NCBI GenBank assembly: GCA_018241695.1
Contig: JAFEDH010000011.1
Span: 62,001-126,000 of the forward strand
Direction of reading: 5' to 3'
Source of the DNA: Pseudomonadota bacterium
GTDB lineage: Bacteria; Pseudomonadota; Gammaproteobacteria; Burkholderiales; Rhodocyclaceae
Length of the DNA: 64,000 nt
The stretch's first letter is position 1, and each line of letters begins with the position of its first letter. The notes beneath the pieces are model-generated. The model had not been told where the DNA came from, searched no databases, and saw only the letters and a list, made by a program, of their open reading frames with translations. Position numbers and translations under genes: made by a program. This document shows, piece by piece, positions 46,808 to 55,611 of this stretch.

Positions 46808-47167
46808 TCAGCTCGGAAGCGTGTGTGGCGGACCGCGGGCATCCCAGGGACGGGATGCGGCGCGGAGAAGCAGCGGCGTGACCGTGGCGGTGATCGCCAC
46901 TACAGCATGGCGCGGCGCGGATGGCGGCATCCACGATGGCGGCGCCCCGCCGAGGAGGTCGGCCACGACGACGCAGGTGGCACAGACATGAGAGATGGTG
47001 CGCGCGGTTTCATGGCCCGCATCCTCCTCCTGCGCCACGATCGCCTGCCCGGTACCTAGATGGGAAAGCAGATGGGACAGCGCCGCCTGCTGGCCGAGAA
47101 CCAGCAGCAAGGCGGCCAGCAAGGCTGGCCAGGGACGGAGCAGGGTGTGGGGATTGTAAAAACGCAT
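46808..47167 (-). CDS. small exported protein with a HxCATC motif (DUF2946-like)
   Basis: This 119-residue protein has an N-terminal hydrophobic segment (LLAALLLVLGQQAALSHLL) and a SHVCATCVVV motif at about residue 60. The pattern of one hydrophobic N-terminus with a C-x-x-C near a His resembles DUF2946-type proteins, which often stand next to TonB-dependent receptors for metals. The match is weak. It may help handle a metal or a redox partner in the periplasm. The ribosome binding site is poor. Confidence 0.55.
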   Translation of the reverse strand: MRFYNPHTLLRPWPALLAALLLVLGQQAALSHLLSHLGTGQAIVAQEEDAGHETARTISHVCATCVVVADLLGGAPPSWMPPSAPRHAVVAITATVTPLLLRAASRPWDARGPPHTLPS

Positions 47168-47301
47168 GGCGCTGCAAGCCTAATGGCTTCCTCCCGTGCT
47201 GGCAAGATGCTCCCGTCACATCACAGGCGGCAGCGAAGGCGGAAATGCACACCTATAATCAAATGGCAATTCCCCGATCATCCGCAGAGTCGAGAATTCC
47301 C

Positions 47302-48189
47302 ATGGCACGACGCAAAGTGATCATCCAGCTGCGCTGTAACGAATTCGCCGGACGCGACGCCAATCCCCATGTCCCCTGGTCACCGCAGGAACTGGCCGCG
47401 GATGCGGCGGCGGCCTGTGCGGCCGGTGCCGCGATCCTGCATTTTCACGCGCGCACTGCCGACGGCGGCGCCAGCCACGATGCGGCGGTATATGGCGATG
47501 TGATCCGGCGGGTGAGAAGCGTTTGTGACCTGATCGTCAATCCCACCCTGGGCGCCAGCGACATCGCCGATCCGCTCCAGCGGGTGGCCCACATCCCGAT
47601 CCTGGGACAGCACCCCGACACCGCGCCGGAGCTGGCGCCGGTCGACCTGGCTTCGGTCAACATCGATCCGTATCTACCCGGCATCGGCTTTCTGATGCGC
47701 GACCTGGTGTATCTGAATCCGGTGCAGGGCATCTGTGACGAAATCGCCGCCATCCAGGGTGCCGGTGCGCGGGTCGACGCGCTGCTGTGGAATGTCGGCT
47801 CGGCCCGGCTGCTGGCGGTGCTCATGGCCGAGGGCGTGCTGCAGGCGCCGCTGATGGTCGAACTCGCGCTGTCCGACCTGCTGCTCGTCACCCATCCCGC
47901 TACAGAACGCGGCCTGTGCAGTCTGCTCGAATTCCTCCCCGCCGGACACACCCTGCCCTGGACCTATCTCGTCAATGGCGGCAGCGCCCTGCCCCTGCTC
48001 CCCACCGCACTGGCCCTGGGCGGACATGTCTCCCTCGGCCTCGGCGACCATGGCTACACCGAGATTGCCCCAGCCGACGCGCCTCCGCGCAACGCGGATG
48101 TGGTGCGCGCCGCGGTGGAGATCATCCGCGCCTGCGGCTGCGAACCGGCCAGTCCCGCCGAAGCCCGGGAGATTCTGGGCCTGCTCTAG
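47302..48189 (+). CDS. BKACE-type 3-keto-5-aminohexanoate cleavage enzyme family protein
   Basis: The 295-residue protein starts KVIIQLRCNEFAGRDANPHVP and contains the zinc-binding HxH of the family (ILHFHAR), then PILGQHPDTAPE, VNIDPYLPGIGFL and GGHVSLGLGDHGYTE. BKACE enzymes are zinc-dependent and cleave beta-keto acids with acetyl-CoA to give acetoacetate and a CoA ester. Which keto acid is used here is not evident. The ATG at 47302 was chosen because the conserved start follows it directly. Confidence 0.88.
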   Translation: MARRKVIIQLRCNEFAGRDANPHVPWSPQELAADAAAACAAGAAILHFHARTADGGASHDAAVYGDVIRRVRSVCDLIVNPTLGASDIADPLQRVAHIPILGQHPDTAPELAPVDLASVNIDPYLPGIGFLMRDLVYLNPVQGICDEIAAIQGAGARVDALLWNVGSARLLAVLMAEGVLQAPLMVELALSDLLLVTHPATERGLCSLLEFLPAGHTLPWTYLVNGGSALPLLPTALALGGHVSLGLGDHGYTEIAPADAPPRNADVVRAAVEIIRACGCEPASPAEAREILGLL

Positions 48190-48291
48190 TCCGGGGTGCA
48201 TGACCCGCGACAAATTTAATTCGCAATCCCGATCAGATAATGCACAATGAATACTGACCAGAACCCGTAGACGAACAGGGAGTCAACCAGC

Positions 48292-48333
48292 ATGAGTCCT
48301 TACCCCCCCCCCCCCCACACACACACTTGCTGA
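48292..48333 (+). CDS. upstream short ORF containing the poly-C tract (13 codons)
   Basis: An ATG at 48292, behind AGGGAG at a good distance, opens a frame MSPYPPPPHTHTC that stops at TGA 48331-48333. It runs through the C14 and AC repeats. It is in the same frame as the HD-GYP gene, but the TGA prevents a fusion. It may influence translation of that gene, which itself has a weak ribosome binding site 12 bases further on. Confidence 0.35.
   Translation: MSPYPPPPHTHTC
48303..48326 (+). repeat. C14 homopolymer followed by (AC)5
   Basis: Fourteen consecutive C residues (48303-48316) are followed by five AC units (48317-48326), 20 bases before the start codon of the HD-GYP gene. Such tracts are prone to slipped-strand mispairing and can change expression. 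The exact length also needs checking for sequencing error. Confidence 0.85.
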
Positions 48334-48345
48334 CCGGGTATCGCC

Positions 48346-51300
48346 ATGTCCCAGTCCCAGCGCCGCAAGCTGATCCTCGCGGGCATCGTGGCGATTCTGC
48401 TGATCGCCATCGCCGCCTGGGGCGTGTTCGATCACTTTGCCCGCCAAATCGATGAAAGCGATCGGGGAGCACTCGAAACCCTTGCCCTGGGCCAGAAAAG
48501 CCAGCTCGAAAACTACCTGCAGGAGCGCGCTGTGGACGCCCTGCTGCTGGCCCAGCGTCACAACATCATCGAACGATTTTCCGGCATCCCCTCGCACGAC
48601 GGCGAATCGCTGGCCGAGACGCTGAACCAGACCGCCCGCGCCAGCGGTTACCGCGACATCTACCTGCTCGCCCCGGATCTGACCCGCCTCGCATCGCTCC
48701 ACGACACTCCCCTGGCACGGGAAACCCTGCTGAAGCTCGAAGCCGTCCGGGGAATCCACAAAACCACGCTGATCGACCTGCACCAGCCGGCAGCGGATAC
48801 CTGGGTTTTCGGTATCGTCCAGCCGGTATTTCCCCGGTCGGGCGGGGCACCGATCGGCCTGGTGTACCTGGAGCTCGATGCCGATGCCCACCTGTTCCCC
48901 CGCGTCGCGCTGCAGTCCTTGCCCTTCGATAGCGCCGAGGCCGTTCTGACCGAGATCCGGAACGGTGAAATCACCTACCTCAGCCCCCTGCGCTTTACCC
49001 CCGATGCCCGTCCCCGGACGACCCACCGCGAGCTGGCCAACCTGGCGCTGAGGGACACGATGGGCCTCCCCAGCGGGGCAACCTTCCTTCTGCGCAACGA
49101 TTACCGGGGCGAGACGGTGGAAGCCATCTCCGTACCCGTGGAGGACACCCCCTGGGAAATCGTCGTCAAGGCCGATCGCCGTGAGCTGGCGCGTCCCCTC
49201 CATGTGCTGCGCGGCTTGGTGCTCGCTGCATCGGGGGTGCTGGCGCTCCTGATCGCCATGATTGGCCGCACCCTGTGGCAGTACGAAAACCAGCGCCTGA
49301 TCGCGGCGCGGGACACGCTAGCAGCCCATTACGACGCCGCACGGCACACCTCGATCGATGCCTATGTCGTCCTCGACGCGCTGGCCATCGTGACCGACTG
49401 CAACGATGCGATGCTGGCCATGACCGGCTGGACCCGCCATGAGCTGATCGGCATGCCGCTCGCCACCCTCGATGACGCCCTGACACCGGAGGAACTCGAT
49501 GCGGAGATGGAGAAAATCCGGATGGCGGGAAGTGACCGCTTCCGGACCTGCTGGCGCGACAAGGCAGGTGGACGGGTCGACGTGGACATCAGCGCCACCT
49601 GGATCTCTCATGACCACGGTGGCAGCTATCACGCCTTTGCCCGCGACATCGGCCCCGAACTTGCCGCCCGGCGGCAGATCGAGCACCAGCACGCCCTCAA
49701 TGTCTTCCTCAAGAATGCCAATGCGGCGATTTTCAACGCCGGCAGCGAGGATCAGGTTCTCACCCAGATCTGCCGTGCCGCGATTCTCGATGGCCGCCTC
49801 CTGCTGGCCTGGGCCGGGCTGCTCGATGCCACCGCATCGCACATCGTGCCCAGCGCGGCGGAGGGCGTGGCCGCCGGCTATGTGCGCAACATCGTCGTCA
49901 CCACCGATCCGGAACTGGCCACCAGCCAGGGGCCGGTCGGACGCTGCATGGCGACGCAGCGCATCGTCTGCATTGCGGATTTCCAGCAGGCCGCCGAGAC
50001 CCGGCCCTGGCATGATCTGGCCCGCCAGCACGGTTTCGGCGCCGTGGCGGCGGTGCCGATCGTCCTGAACCGGGAAAGCATCGGCGCCCTGGCCTTCTAT
50101 GCTGCCGAGACCGATTTCTTCAGCGCGGAAACCGCCGACCTGCTGGAGGAGGCGGCACGCAACGTATCGCTGGCCCTGCAGACCCTGCGGACCCGCCAGG
50201 AGCGGGAAAAAATCGAGGCCGCGCGCCATGAGAGCGAGGAGCGCTTCGTCCAGGTAGCCGATGCCTCGCCGCTGCCGATGCAGATTTTCTCCCTCTCGCA
50301 ACGGACCCTGCGCTTCGTCAACCGGGCCTACCGCAGCAGCTTCGGTTACACGCTGGAGGATCTCCCGGACGATACGGTCTGGCTGGAAAGGATGATTCCC
50401 GACCCCGGGCAGCGGGACGAAATCACCCGGAACTGGCGTGATACGTTGCTGCCCGCGCTCCGCCAGGCCAGCCTGCGGGGCGAGCCCATCGATTTTCGCG
50501 ACATCCCCTTGTGCCGCAAGGATGGCAGCAGCGGCATCTATCGCGGCTTCATGAATCTCTTCGGGGACGACCTGATCACCCAGTGGCTGGATATCACCTC
50601 GATCCGGGCCGCCGAGAAGGCGCTGAAGGATAACGAACGCCGTTTCCGCGGCCTGATCGAGCAGTCACTCACCGGCATCTACGTGAGCCAGGATAACCGC
50701 ATCGTGTATGCCAACCCGCGCATGACCGAGATCTCGGGCTGGACGCTGGAAGAACTGCTGGGACAGGATCCTGTCGAACTGCTCGGCCATGACCCGGATA
50801 CCCAGGACATGGTGCAATCCGTGCGCAGCCGGCTCGAGGCCGGCGAGACCAGCGTGGCCCTGAACCTGCACTTTCTCCGCAAGGATGGCCGGGGCATCGA
50901 ACTGGGCATCCATGCCGCGACCGGCATCTGGGATGGCGCCCCGGCCGCGATCGTGCTGGCCCAGGACATCACCGAACGCAGGAGTGCGGAAGAAAAGATC
51001 GCCGCCCAGGTCAAGGAACTGGAGGCAACGCTGGAAACCACGCTGGAAGCCGTGGCCACCATGGTGGATATGCGCGATCCCTACACCGCGGGCCATGAGC
51101 GGCGCGTGGGACAGCTCGCAGCCGACCTCGCCCGGGAAATGGGCTGGGACGAGAAGCAATGCCACAACCTGCAACTCGCCGGCCTGGTGCACGACATCGG
51201 CAAGATCGCCATTCCCGCGGAAATCCTCGCCAAACCCTCGCGCCTCACCGACATGGAATATGCGCTGATCAAGACCCATGCCGAAAAGAGCTACGAAATC

Positions 51301-51600
51301 CTCAAGGACGTGAAATCGCCCTACCCCGTCGCGGACATCATCCGCCAGCATCATGAACGTCTGGATGGCAGCGGCTATCCGCGCGGACTCAAAGGTGAGG
51401 AAATTTTCCCCGAGGCACGGGTGCTCGCCGTGGCCGACGTGGTCGAATCCATGGCGTCCCATCGTCCCTACCGGGCAGCCCTGGGCATGGAAGCGGCACT
51501 GACCGAGATCGAGCGCAACAGCGGCAAGTGGTTCGACCCGGACGTAGTGGCAACCATGGTACGGATGGTGCGCGAGGAGGGCTATCAGCTTCCCACCTGA
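48346..51600 (+). CDS. membrane PAS/GAF/PAS/PAS HD-GYP protein, cyclic-di-GMP phosphodiesterase
   Basis: This 1084-residue sensor has two transmembrane helices (about 9-28 and 289-308) around a periplasmic sensor region of roughly 250 residues. Inside follow a PAS domain (about 335-440), a GAF domain (445-620), two more PAS domains (629-750 and 763-870) and a C-terminal HD-GYP domain. The HD-GYP motifs are intact: HDIGK starting at His949, and HHERLDGSGYP starting at His1002. HD-GYP enzymes hydrolyse cyclic di-GMP, lowering sessile behaviour. The signal sensed is unknown. A uORF and a poly-C tract precede it. Confidence 0.93.
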   Translation: MSQSQRRKLILAGIVAILLIAIAAWGVFDHFARQIDESDRGALETLALGQKSQLENYLQERAVDALLLAQRHNIIERFSGIPSHDGESLAETLNQTARASGYRDIYLLAPDLTRLASLHDTPLARETLLKLEAVRGIHKTTLIDLHQPAADTWVFGIVQPVFPRSGGAPIGLVYLELDADAHLFPRVALQSLPFDSAEAVLTEIRNGEITYLSPLRFTPDARPRTTHRELANLALRDTMGLPSGATFLLRNDYRGETVEAISVPVEDTPWEIVVKADRRELARPLHVLRGLVLAASGVLALLIAMIGRTLWQYENQRLIAARDTLAAHYDAARHTSIDAYVVLDALAIVTDCNDAMLAMTGWTRHELIGMPLATLDDALTPEELDAEMEKIRMAGSDRFRTCWRDKAGGRVDVDISATWISHDHGGSYHAFARDIGPELAARRQIEHQHALNVFLKNANAAIFNAGSEDQVLTQICRAAILDGRLLLAWAGLLDATASHIVPSAAEGVAAGYVRNIVVTTDPELATSQGPVGRCMATQRIVCIADFQQAAETRPWHDLARQHGFGAVAAVPIVLNRESIGALAFYAAETDFFSAETADLLEEAARNVSLALQTLRTRQEREKIEAARHESEERFVQVADASPLPMQIFSLSQRTLRFVNRAYRSSFGYTLEDLPDDTVWLERMIPDPGQRDEITRNWRDTLLPALRQASLRGEPIDFRDIPLCRKDGSSGIYRGFMNLFGDDLITQWLDITSIRAAEKALKDNERRFRGLIEQSLTGIYVSQDNRIVYANPRMTEISGWTLEELLGQDPVELLGHDPDTQDMVQSVRSRLEAGETSVALNLHFLRKDGRGIELGIHAATGIWDGAPAAIVLAQDITERRSAEEKIAAQVKELEATLETTLEAVATMVDMRDPYTAGHERRVGQLAADLAREMGWDEKQCHNLQLAGLVHDIGKIAIPAEILAKPSRLTDMEYALIKTHAEKSYEILKDVKSPYPVADIIRQHHERLDGSGYPRGLKGEEIFPEARVLAVADVVESMASHRPYRAALGMEAALTEIERNSGKWFDPDVVATMVRMVREEGYQLPT

Positions 51601-51651
51601 ATCCATTTGCCGATACCGGTGTCGGCATCGGCGGTTGCGATGGTTGCGATG

Positions 51652-51666
51652 GTAACTCCTGGTTAC
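51652..51666. promoter_or_regulatory. inverted repeat GTAAC-N5-GTTAC upstream of the His-rich protein gene
   Basis: GTAAC at 51652-51656 and GTTAC at 51662-51666 form an inverted repeat with a five-base spacer; a third GTTAC is at 51698-51702. They lie 85 and 49 bases before the start of the His-rich protein. Spaced GTTAC-type boxes are used by OmpR-family response regulators, but the regulator here is unknown. Confidence 0.35.
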
Positions 51667-51750
51667 AAGGCCACGTCACCCCCCTGCAAGGGGCTGCGTT
51701 ACATTCATTGCCGTGCGTGCAAACGCATTGACCTTCCAAGGAGAACCACC

Positions 51751-52140
51751 ATGAAAAAGACCCTGCTCACCCTCGCCCTGCTGGGTGCCACCACAGCCTT
51801 TGCCCAGACTCCACCTCCGGCGTCGGGCACACCCGCTGCCCCGGCGAACCCGGCAGCGGGCGCCCTTTCCCAGGACCGCACCCAGATGCGGCAGGACCGG
51901 CAGAAATTTCAGGCCGATCGCGCCATGGCCCAAAGCGATGCGGCGCGGCTCAAGGCCGACCGCCAGTCCGGAAATTCCGCGGCGCTGACTGCCGACCGGG
52001 ACAAGCTGAAAAAGGACCGCAGCGCCCTGCACGCGGACAAGAAGCAGATGCGCCATGACCACCACAAGATGCACAAGGATCATCACGGGCATCGGCACCA
52101 TGGCGGCCGGCACGGGCAACACGGTGGACGCGGCGCCTGA
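51751..52140 (+). CDS. exported DR-repeat and His-rich protein
   Basis: The 129-residue protein has a Sec signal peptide (TLLTLALLGATTAFAQ), a Pro/Ala linker and then a charged, probably helical middle with a repeated D-R element (SQDRTQMRQDRQKFQADR, ADRDKLKKDR). The C-terminal 38 residues carry twelve His (HDHHKMHKDHHGHRHHGG). It may bind metal ions or envelope components in the periplasm. I do not recognise a family. The ATG has a strong AAGGAG upstream. Confidence 0.75.
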   Translation: MKKTLLTLALLGATTAFAQTPPPASGTPAAPANPAAGALSQDRTQMRQDRQKFQADRAMAQSDAARLKADRQSGNSAALTADRDKLKKDRSALHADKKQMRHDHHKMHKDHHGHRHHGGRHGQHGGRGA

Positions 52141-52188
52141 GGCTCGCGCCGCCCCCAGCATGGCGCGGCGGGAATCACCGCGCCATGC

Positions 52189-52671
52189 TCACTGCCGGTC
52201 CAGCACCTGCTTGAAAAAGACCACGCTGCCATTGGCCGCCGTCAGGGTGGCCAGGCAGATATCCTTGTTGCCGCTGGCATCGAGCTGGCAGAACTTGTTT
52301 TCGAACGAGCCGTCCGGCATCCACAGCCGGGCCTCGTAATTGCCGCTGGGCAGCCGCGTCATCGAACCCTTCAATCCGCTGCCCAGTTCGCGCACGACGC
52401 CGTCGGCCTGCGCGTTATAGGCAAAGTCGAACGGCTTGCCGTCGTGGCCGATTCCCTTGTAGACGAAATCGAGCACCTCGTCGCTGCGCCGCACGACCAG
52501 CGTATAGGGGCGGAACGGTGAACCCTGCGGAGCGATCGATTCCTGCAGGTTGAGTTTCCACGCACCGATCGCGCGGTTATCCTTGCTCTCGCACTTTTCA
52601 GCTGCCAGCGCCGGCGCGGTGGCGGCGGCAAGGCACACCATGCCTGCCAGCATTCTTGCAAATCCGGACAT
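52189..52671 (-). CDS. exported hypothetical protein with two conserved-looking Cys
   Basis: The 160-residue protein starts at the ATG at 52671 behind GGAG. It has a signal peptide (MLAGMVCLAAATAPALAAE) and a small beta-rich mature domain (IGAWKLNLQESIAPQGS, YTLVVRRSDEVLDFVYKG, SGNYEARLWMPDGSFENKF) with Cys in KCESK, FCQLD and DICLA. I do not recognise a family. It is divergent from the flavin oxidoreductase gene. Confidence 0.65.
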   Translation of the reverse strand: MSGFARMLAGMVCLAAATAPALAAEKCESKDNRAIGAWKLNLQESIAPQGSPFRPYTLVVRRSDEVLDFVYKGIGHDGKPFDFAYNAQADGVVRELGSGLKGSMTRLPSGNYEARLWMPDGSFENKFCQLDASGNKDICLATLTAANGSVVFFKQVLDRQ

Positions 52672-52808
52672 TGCATTCTCCTGTGTTGTCTGGGTCATTC
52701 GGAACGGACCTCCCCGGCGCCTGCTTCGTTGGATAATGCCGACCGGTTCCATCGCGTTCATTCGATCATACCCTGCCGTCATGGCATATCGCACAAGGAG
52801 GACAGCAC

Positions 52809-53825
52809 ATGAAACTCGGACTCATGCTCGGCTACTGGAGCGCCCAGCCCCCCGCCGATGGCAACGTCGGCATCGCCCGCAGTGCCGAAGCCCTGGGGTT
52901 CGATTCCATCTGGACCGCCGAATCCTGGGGCAACGACGTATTCACGCCCCTGGCCTGGATCGGCGCCCACACCAGCAAGATCCGGCTGGGCACCGGCATC
53001 GCCCAGCTCTCGGCGCGTACGCCCACCGCCTGCGCCATGGCCGCGCTGGCGCTCGACCATCTCTCCGGTGGCCGCCTCATCCTCGGTCTCGGCGTTTCCG
53101 GCCCGCAGGTGGTGGAAGGCTGGTATGGCCAGCCCTTCGCCAAGCCCCTGGCGCGCACCCGCGAGTATGTGGACATCATCCGTCAGGTGATGCGCCGCGC
53201 GGGGCCGGTGACCAGTGCCGGACCCCACTACCCACTGCCCTATACCGGCGCGGGAGCCACGGGCGTGGGCAAGCCGCTGCGCCCCATCACTCACCCCCTG
53301 CGCGCCGACCTGCCCATCTATCTGGGCGCCGAAGGTCCGAAGAACGTGACCCAGACCGCGCAAATCGCCGACGGCTGGCTGCCGGTCTATTACAGCCCCT
53401 TCCGCCAGGAGGTGTACACCGATCAGATCCAGGATGCCAGACCCGGCTTCGAAATCGCCCCCATGGTGCTGCTCAATCTGGATGACGATCTTGCGCGCGC
53501 CCTGATCCCGGTCAAGGCCATGCTCGCCTTCTATGTCGGCGGGATGGGTTCTCAGGAGCACAATTTCCACAAGAACCTGATGTGCCGCATGGGTTTCGAA
53601 GCCGAGGCCAACAAGATTCAGGAGTTCTTCCTCGCCGGCAGGCAGAAGGAAGCCGTGGCCCTGGTCCCCGACCAGTTCGCCGACGAGATCAGCCTGTGCG
53701 GTCCCGCCGCCCGCATCCGGGACCGGCTCCAGGCCTGGCGCGAATCCCCCGTCACCACCCTGCTCATCAGCGGCGTCAATCTGGGTGAAAAGGATCTGCA
53801 GACCATCGCGGAACTGGCGCTGTGA
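52809..53825 (+). CDS. LLM-class flavin/F420-dependent oxidoreductase
   Basis: The 338-residue protein is a bacterial-luciferase-like monooxygenase or reductase. Typical segments are KLGLMLGYWSAQPP, LGFDSIWTAESWGNDVFTPL, KIRLGTGIAQLSARTPTACA, LSGGRLILGLGVSGPQVVEG and LPIYLGAEGPKNVTQTAQIA. The family uses FMN or the deazaflavin F420; the sequence alone does not show which. The start follows a very good AAGGAGG. The neighbourhood (epoxide hydrolase, exported barrel protein) suggests oxidation of a hydrophobic substrate. Confidence 0.88.
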   Translation: MKLGLMLGYWSAQPPADGNVGIARSAEALGFDSIWTAESWGNDVFTPLAWIGAHTSKIRLGTGIAQLSARTPTACAMAALALDHLSGGRLILGLGVSGPQVVEGWYGQPFAKPLARTREYVDIIRQVMRRAGPVTSAGPHYPLPYTGAGATGVGKPLRPITHPLRADLPIYLGAEGPKNVTQTAQIADGWLPVYYSPFRQEVYTDQIQDARPGFEIAPMVLLNLDDDLARALIPVKAMLAFYVGGMGSQEHNFHKNLMCRMGFEAEANKIQEFFLAGRQKEAVALVPDQFADEISLCGPAARIRDRLQAWRESPVTTLLISGVNLGEKDLQTIAELAL

Positions 53826-53932
53826 GCGCGACCGGGGCCGCTCTCGCAACGCATTGAGGGATGCGGCCGGGGATGCAGTGGACGCTCACCCCCGGACTGC
53901 ATATGGCGATCGTGCGATTCGCCTGATCCGGT

Positions 53933-54445
53933 TTATTTGCCTGCGGGGCGATAAACGGAAAGGGGTTCGGCGTTGATATCCATTTCCTTGAGCACATCGT
54001 CCCAGTGATCGACGACCAGCGCCGCCCGTTCTTTCGCGGCTTTTTCATAGCCGTCCAGATCGGGGAAAACCTTTCTGATCCGCTCGGCCTCGCTGATCCG
54101 GACCTTGGGCGTGGCGGTGATCTCCATCACCGCGAAATCCCAGCCGGCGCCCTTGCCATGGATATAGGGCTTGAACAGGCGGAACTCAGCGAGCGCGCCT
54201 TCGCGCATCATTTCCTGCATCACCGGGTAGTACCACTTCTTGAACAGCGCCAGCCATTCATCCTGCCTGCCGGGCAGGATCTTGTAGAAGGAAAGGCCGA
54301 CCGCAGGCCGGTTCGCCACGGGGGTGACCGCAGCAACGACAGTGGTGGCGGGAGCGGGGCTGGCGGCCGACTGGGCGGCACCCGGGACTGCGATCAGGGC
54401 CAGACACCCCGCGACCGCGAGGGAATGTTTCATCCGGTTCGACAT
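53933..54445 (-). CDS. exported dimeric alpha/beta-barrel-like protein
   Basis: The 170-residue protein has a signal peptide (SLAVAGCLALIAVPGAAQSA) and a mature domain with VGLSFYKILPGRQDEWLALF and FDFAVMEI-like strands (here WDFAVMEITATPKVR), which resembles the NIPSNAP/EthD ferredoxin-like barrel. Function is unknown. The ATG at 54445 has GAGGAG upstream. It ends before the convergent flavin oxidoreductase gene and follows the epoxide hydrolase gene by 17 bases, so the two are probably cotranscribed. Confidence 0.65.
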   Translation of the reverse strand: MSNRMKHSLAVAGCLALIAVPGAAQSAASPAPATTVVAAVTPVANRPAVGLSFYKILPGRQDEWLALFKKWYYPVMQEMMREGALAEFRLFKPYIHGKGAGWDFAVMEITATPKVRISEAERIRKVFPDLDGYEKAAKERAALVVDHWDDVLKEMDINAEPLSVYRPAGK

Positions 54446-54462
54446 GTTTTCTCCTCTTCTCG

Positions 54463-55446
54463 TCAAAATCGGCCGCCCTGGCGCAGGGTGGCCAGAAACC
54501 GCAGCAGATGGGCATTCACTTCCACCGGTTTTTCCATCTGCACCAGATGCCCGGCCCCCGCGATCATCGCCACTTCACGCAGATCGGGAAACTGGGCGCG
54601 CATCAGGGAAATCGGATCGGGGCCGTGGAATCCCTCCAGGTCGCAATCCAGCTCGCTGCCGATGAAAAATGCCGGTACCGCGCTTTGATAGCCCTCGTAA
54701 GGTTTGCGCTGGCGCCATTTCAGATCCATCGAACGGTAATAGTTGAGCCCGCCGGTAAAGCCGCTGCGGGCATACTCGGCGACGAAAAATTCCAGCTCCA
54801 GCTCCGACAGCCAGGGCCAGGGCAGCGGCGGCGTCTCGGGTAGCGCATCGAGATAGGTGGTCCCCGGTGGATGCTTCCACACATCGAGATAGTGGTAGGC
54901 ACCGGAAAGGGCATAGAACACCTTGCGCAAAAACTCGCGGGGACGGGCATTCAGGTCGGCATCGGCCGGGCCCACAGGCCGGAAATACTCGATGTGCACA
55001 AAGTGGTTCTGCGCCATCTGGGCATATTCGGCCAGCGGCGGCATGTCGGGATTGTGGGGCGCGGCGGGATTCTCCAGGCCGATCACGGCACGCACCCGGT
55101 CCGGGTGGCGCTGGGCCAGGTCGTAGATGGCGAAAGCGCCGAAATCGAGACCGATGAAGATGGCGGACTTTTCTCCCAGATGGTCGAGCAGGCCGGCGAG
55201 ATCGCCGCACAGGGCATCCACCCCGTAGGCATCGGCAGCGACGGGCGCCGAGGTCTGCCCCATGCCGCGCATGTCGGGCGCCACCACGCGCCAGCCGTCC
55301 GCCGCCAGGGCAGGAATCTGGTGATGCCAGCTGAACCACAGGTGGGGGAAGCCGTGGCAGAGCACCACCAGCGGTCCCTGCCCCTGTTCCACGTAATGCA
55401 TGTCGATGCCGTTGATGCGGGCATAACGGTGCTGCCAGTTGGCCAT
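54463..55446 (-). CDS. epoxide hydrolase-like alpha/beta hydrolase
   Basis: The 327-residue protein has the oxyanion motif HGFP at residues 31-34 and the nucleophile elbow G-L-D-F-G-A, giving Asp101 as the nucleophile, as in epoxide hydrolases and dehalogenases. A cap region follows, and the catalytic His is in IAGAGHLVQMEKP. It probably opens an epoxide in the cytoplasm. The ATG at 55446 has AGGAG upstream. It is divergent from the diguanylate cyclase gene across a short AT-rich region with an inverted repeat. Confidence 0.88.
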   Translation of the reverse strand: MANWQHRYARINGIDMHYVEQGQGPLVVLCHGFPHLWFSWHHQIPALAADGWRVVAPDMRGMGQTSAPVAADAYGVDALCGDLAGLLDHLGEKSAIFIGLDFGAFAIYDLAQRHPDRVRAVIGLENPAAPHNPDMPPLAEYAQMAQNHFVHIEYFRPVGPADADLNARPREFLRKVFYALSGAYHYLDVWKHPPGTTYLDALPETPPLPWPWLSELELEFFVAEYARSGFTGGLNYYRSMDLKWRQRKPYEGYQSAVPAFFIGSELDCDLEGFHGPDPISLMRAQFPDLREVAMIAGAGHLVQMEKPVEVNAHLLRFLATLRQGGRF

Positions 55447-55563
55447 TGTTGTCTCCTCTTGTGTTGCCGTTTTCATCCTGCTCCCCGGCGAACAGGCGTT
55501 CGTACCTGATGTTTTTTGTCTGGACAGGGTTTTCGCAGGGCTGCAATGCAGTCTAGCGCACTC

Positions 55564-55581
55564 CAGAAATTATGATTTCTG
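55564..55581. promoter_or_regulatory. inverted repeat between the divergent epoxide hydrolase and GGDEF genes
   Basis: CAGAAAT and ATTTCTG are perfect 7-bp arms around TATG. The repeat is the centre of an AT-rich stretch (about 55558-55606) in a GC-rich region. It could be the operator of either gene. Confidence 0.4.
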
Positions 55582-55611
55582 CATAATTTGGAAATGCTTT
55601 AGAATGCATGC

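Noticed and set aside
48292..51600. Translational fusion of the poly-C ORF with the HD-GYP gene through slippage
   Set aside because: The TGA at 48331 is in frame with both start codons, so the current sequence cannot give a fusion. Tract-length changes would move the short ORF out of the HD-GYP frame.
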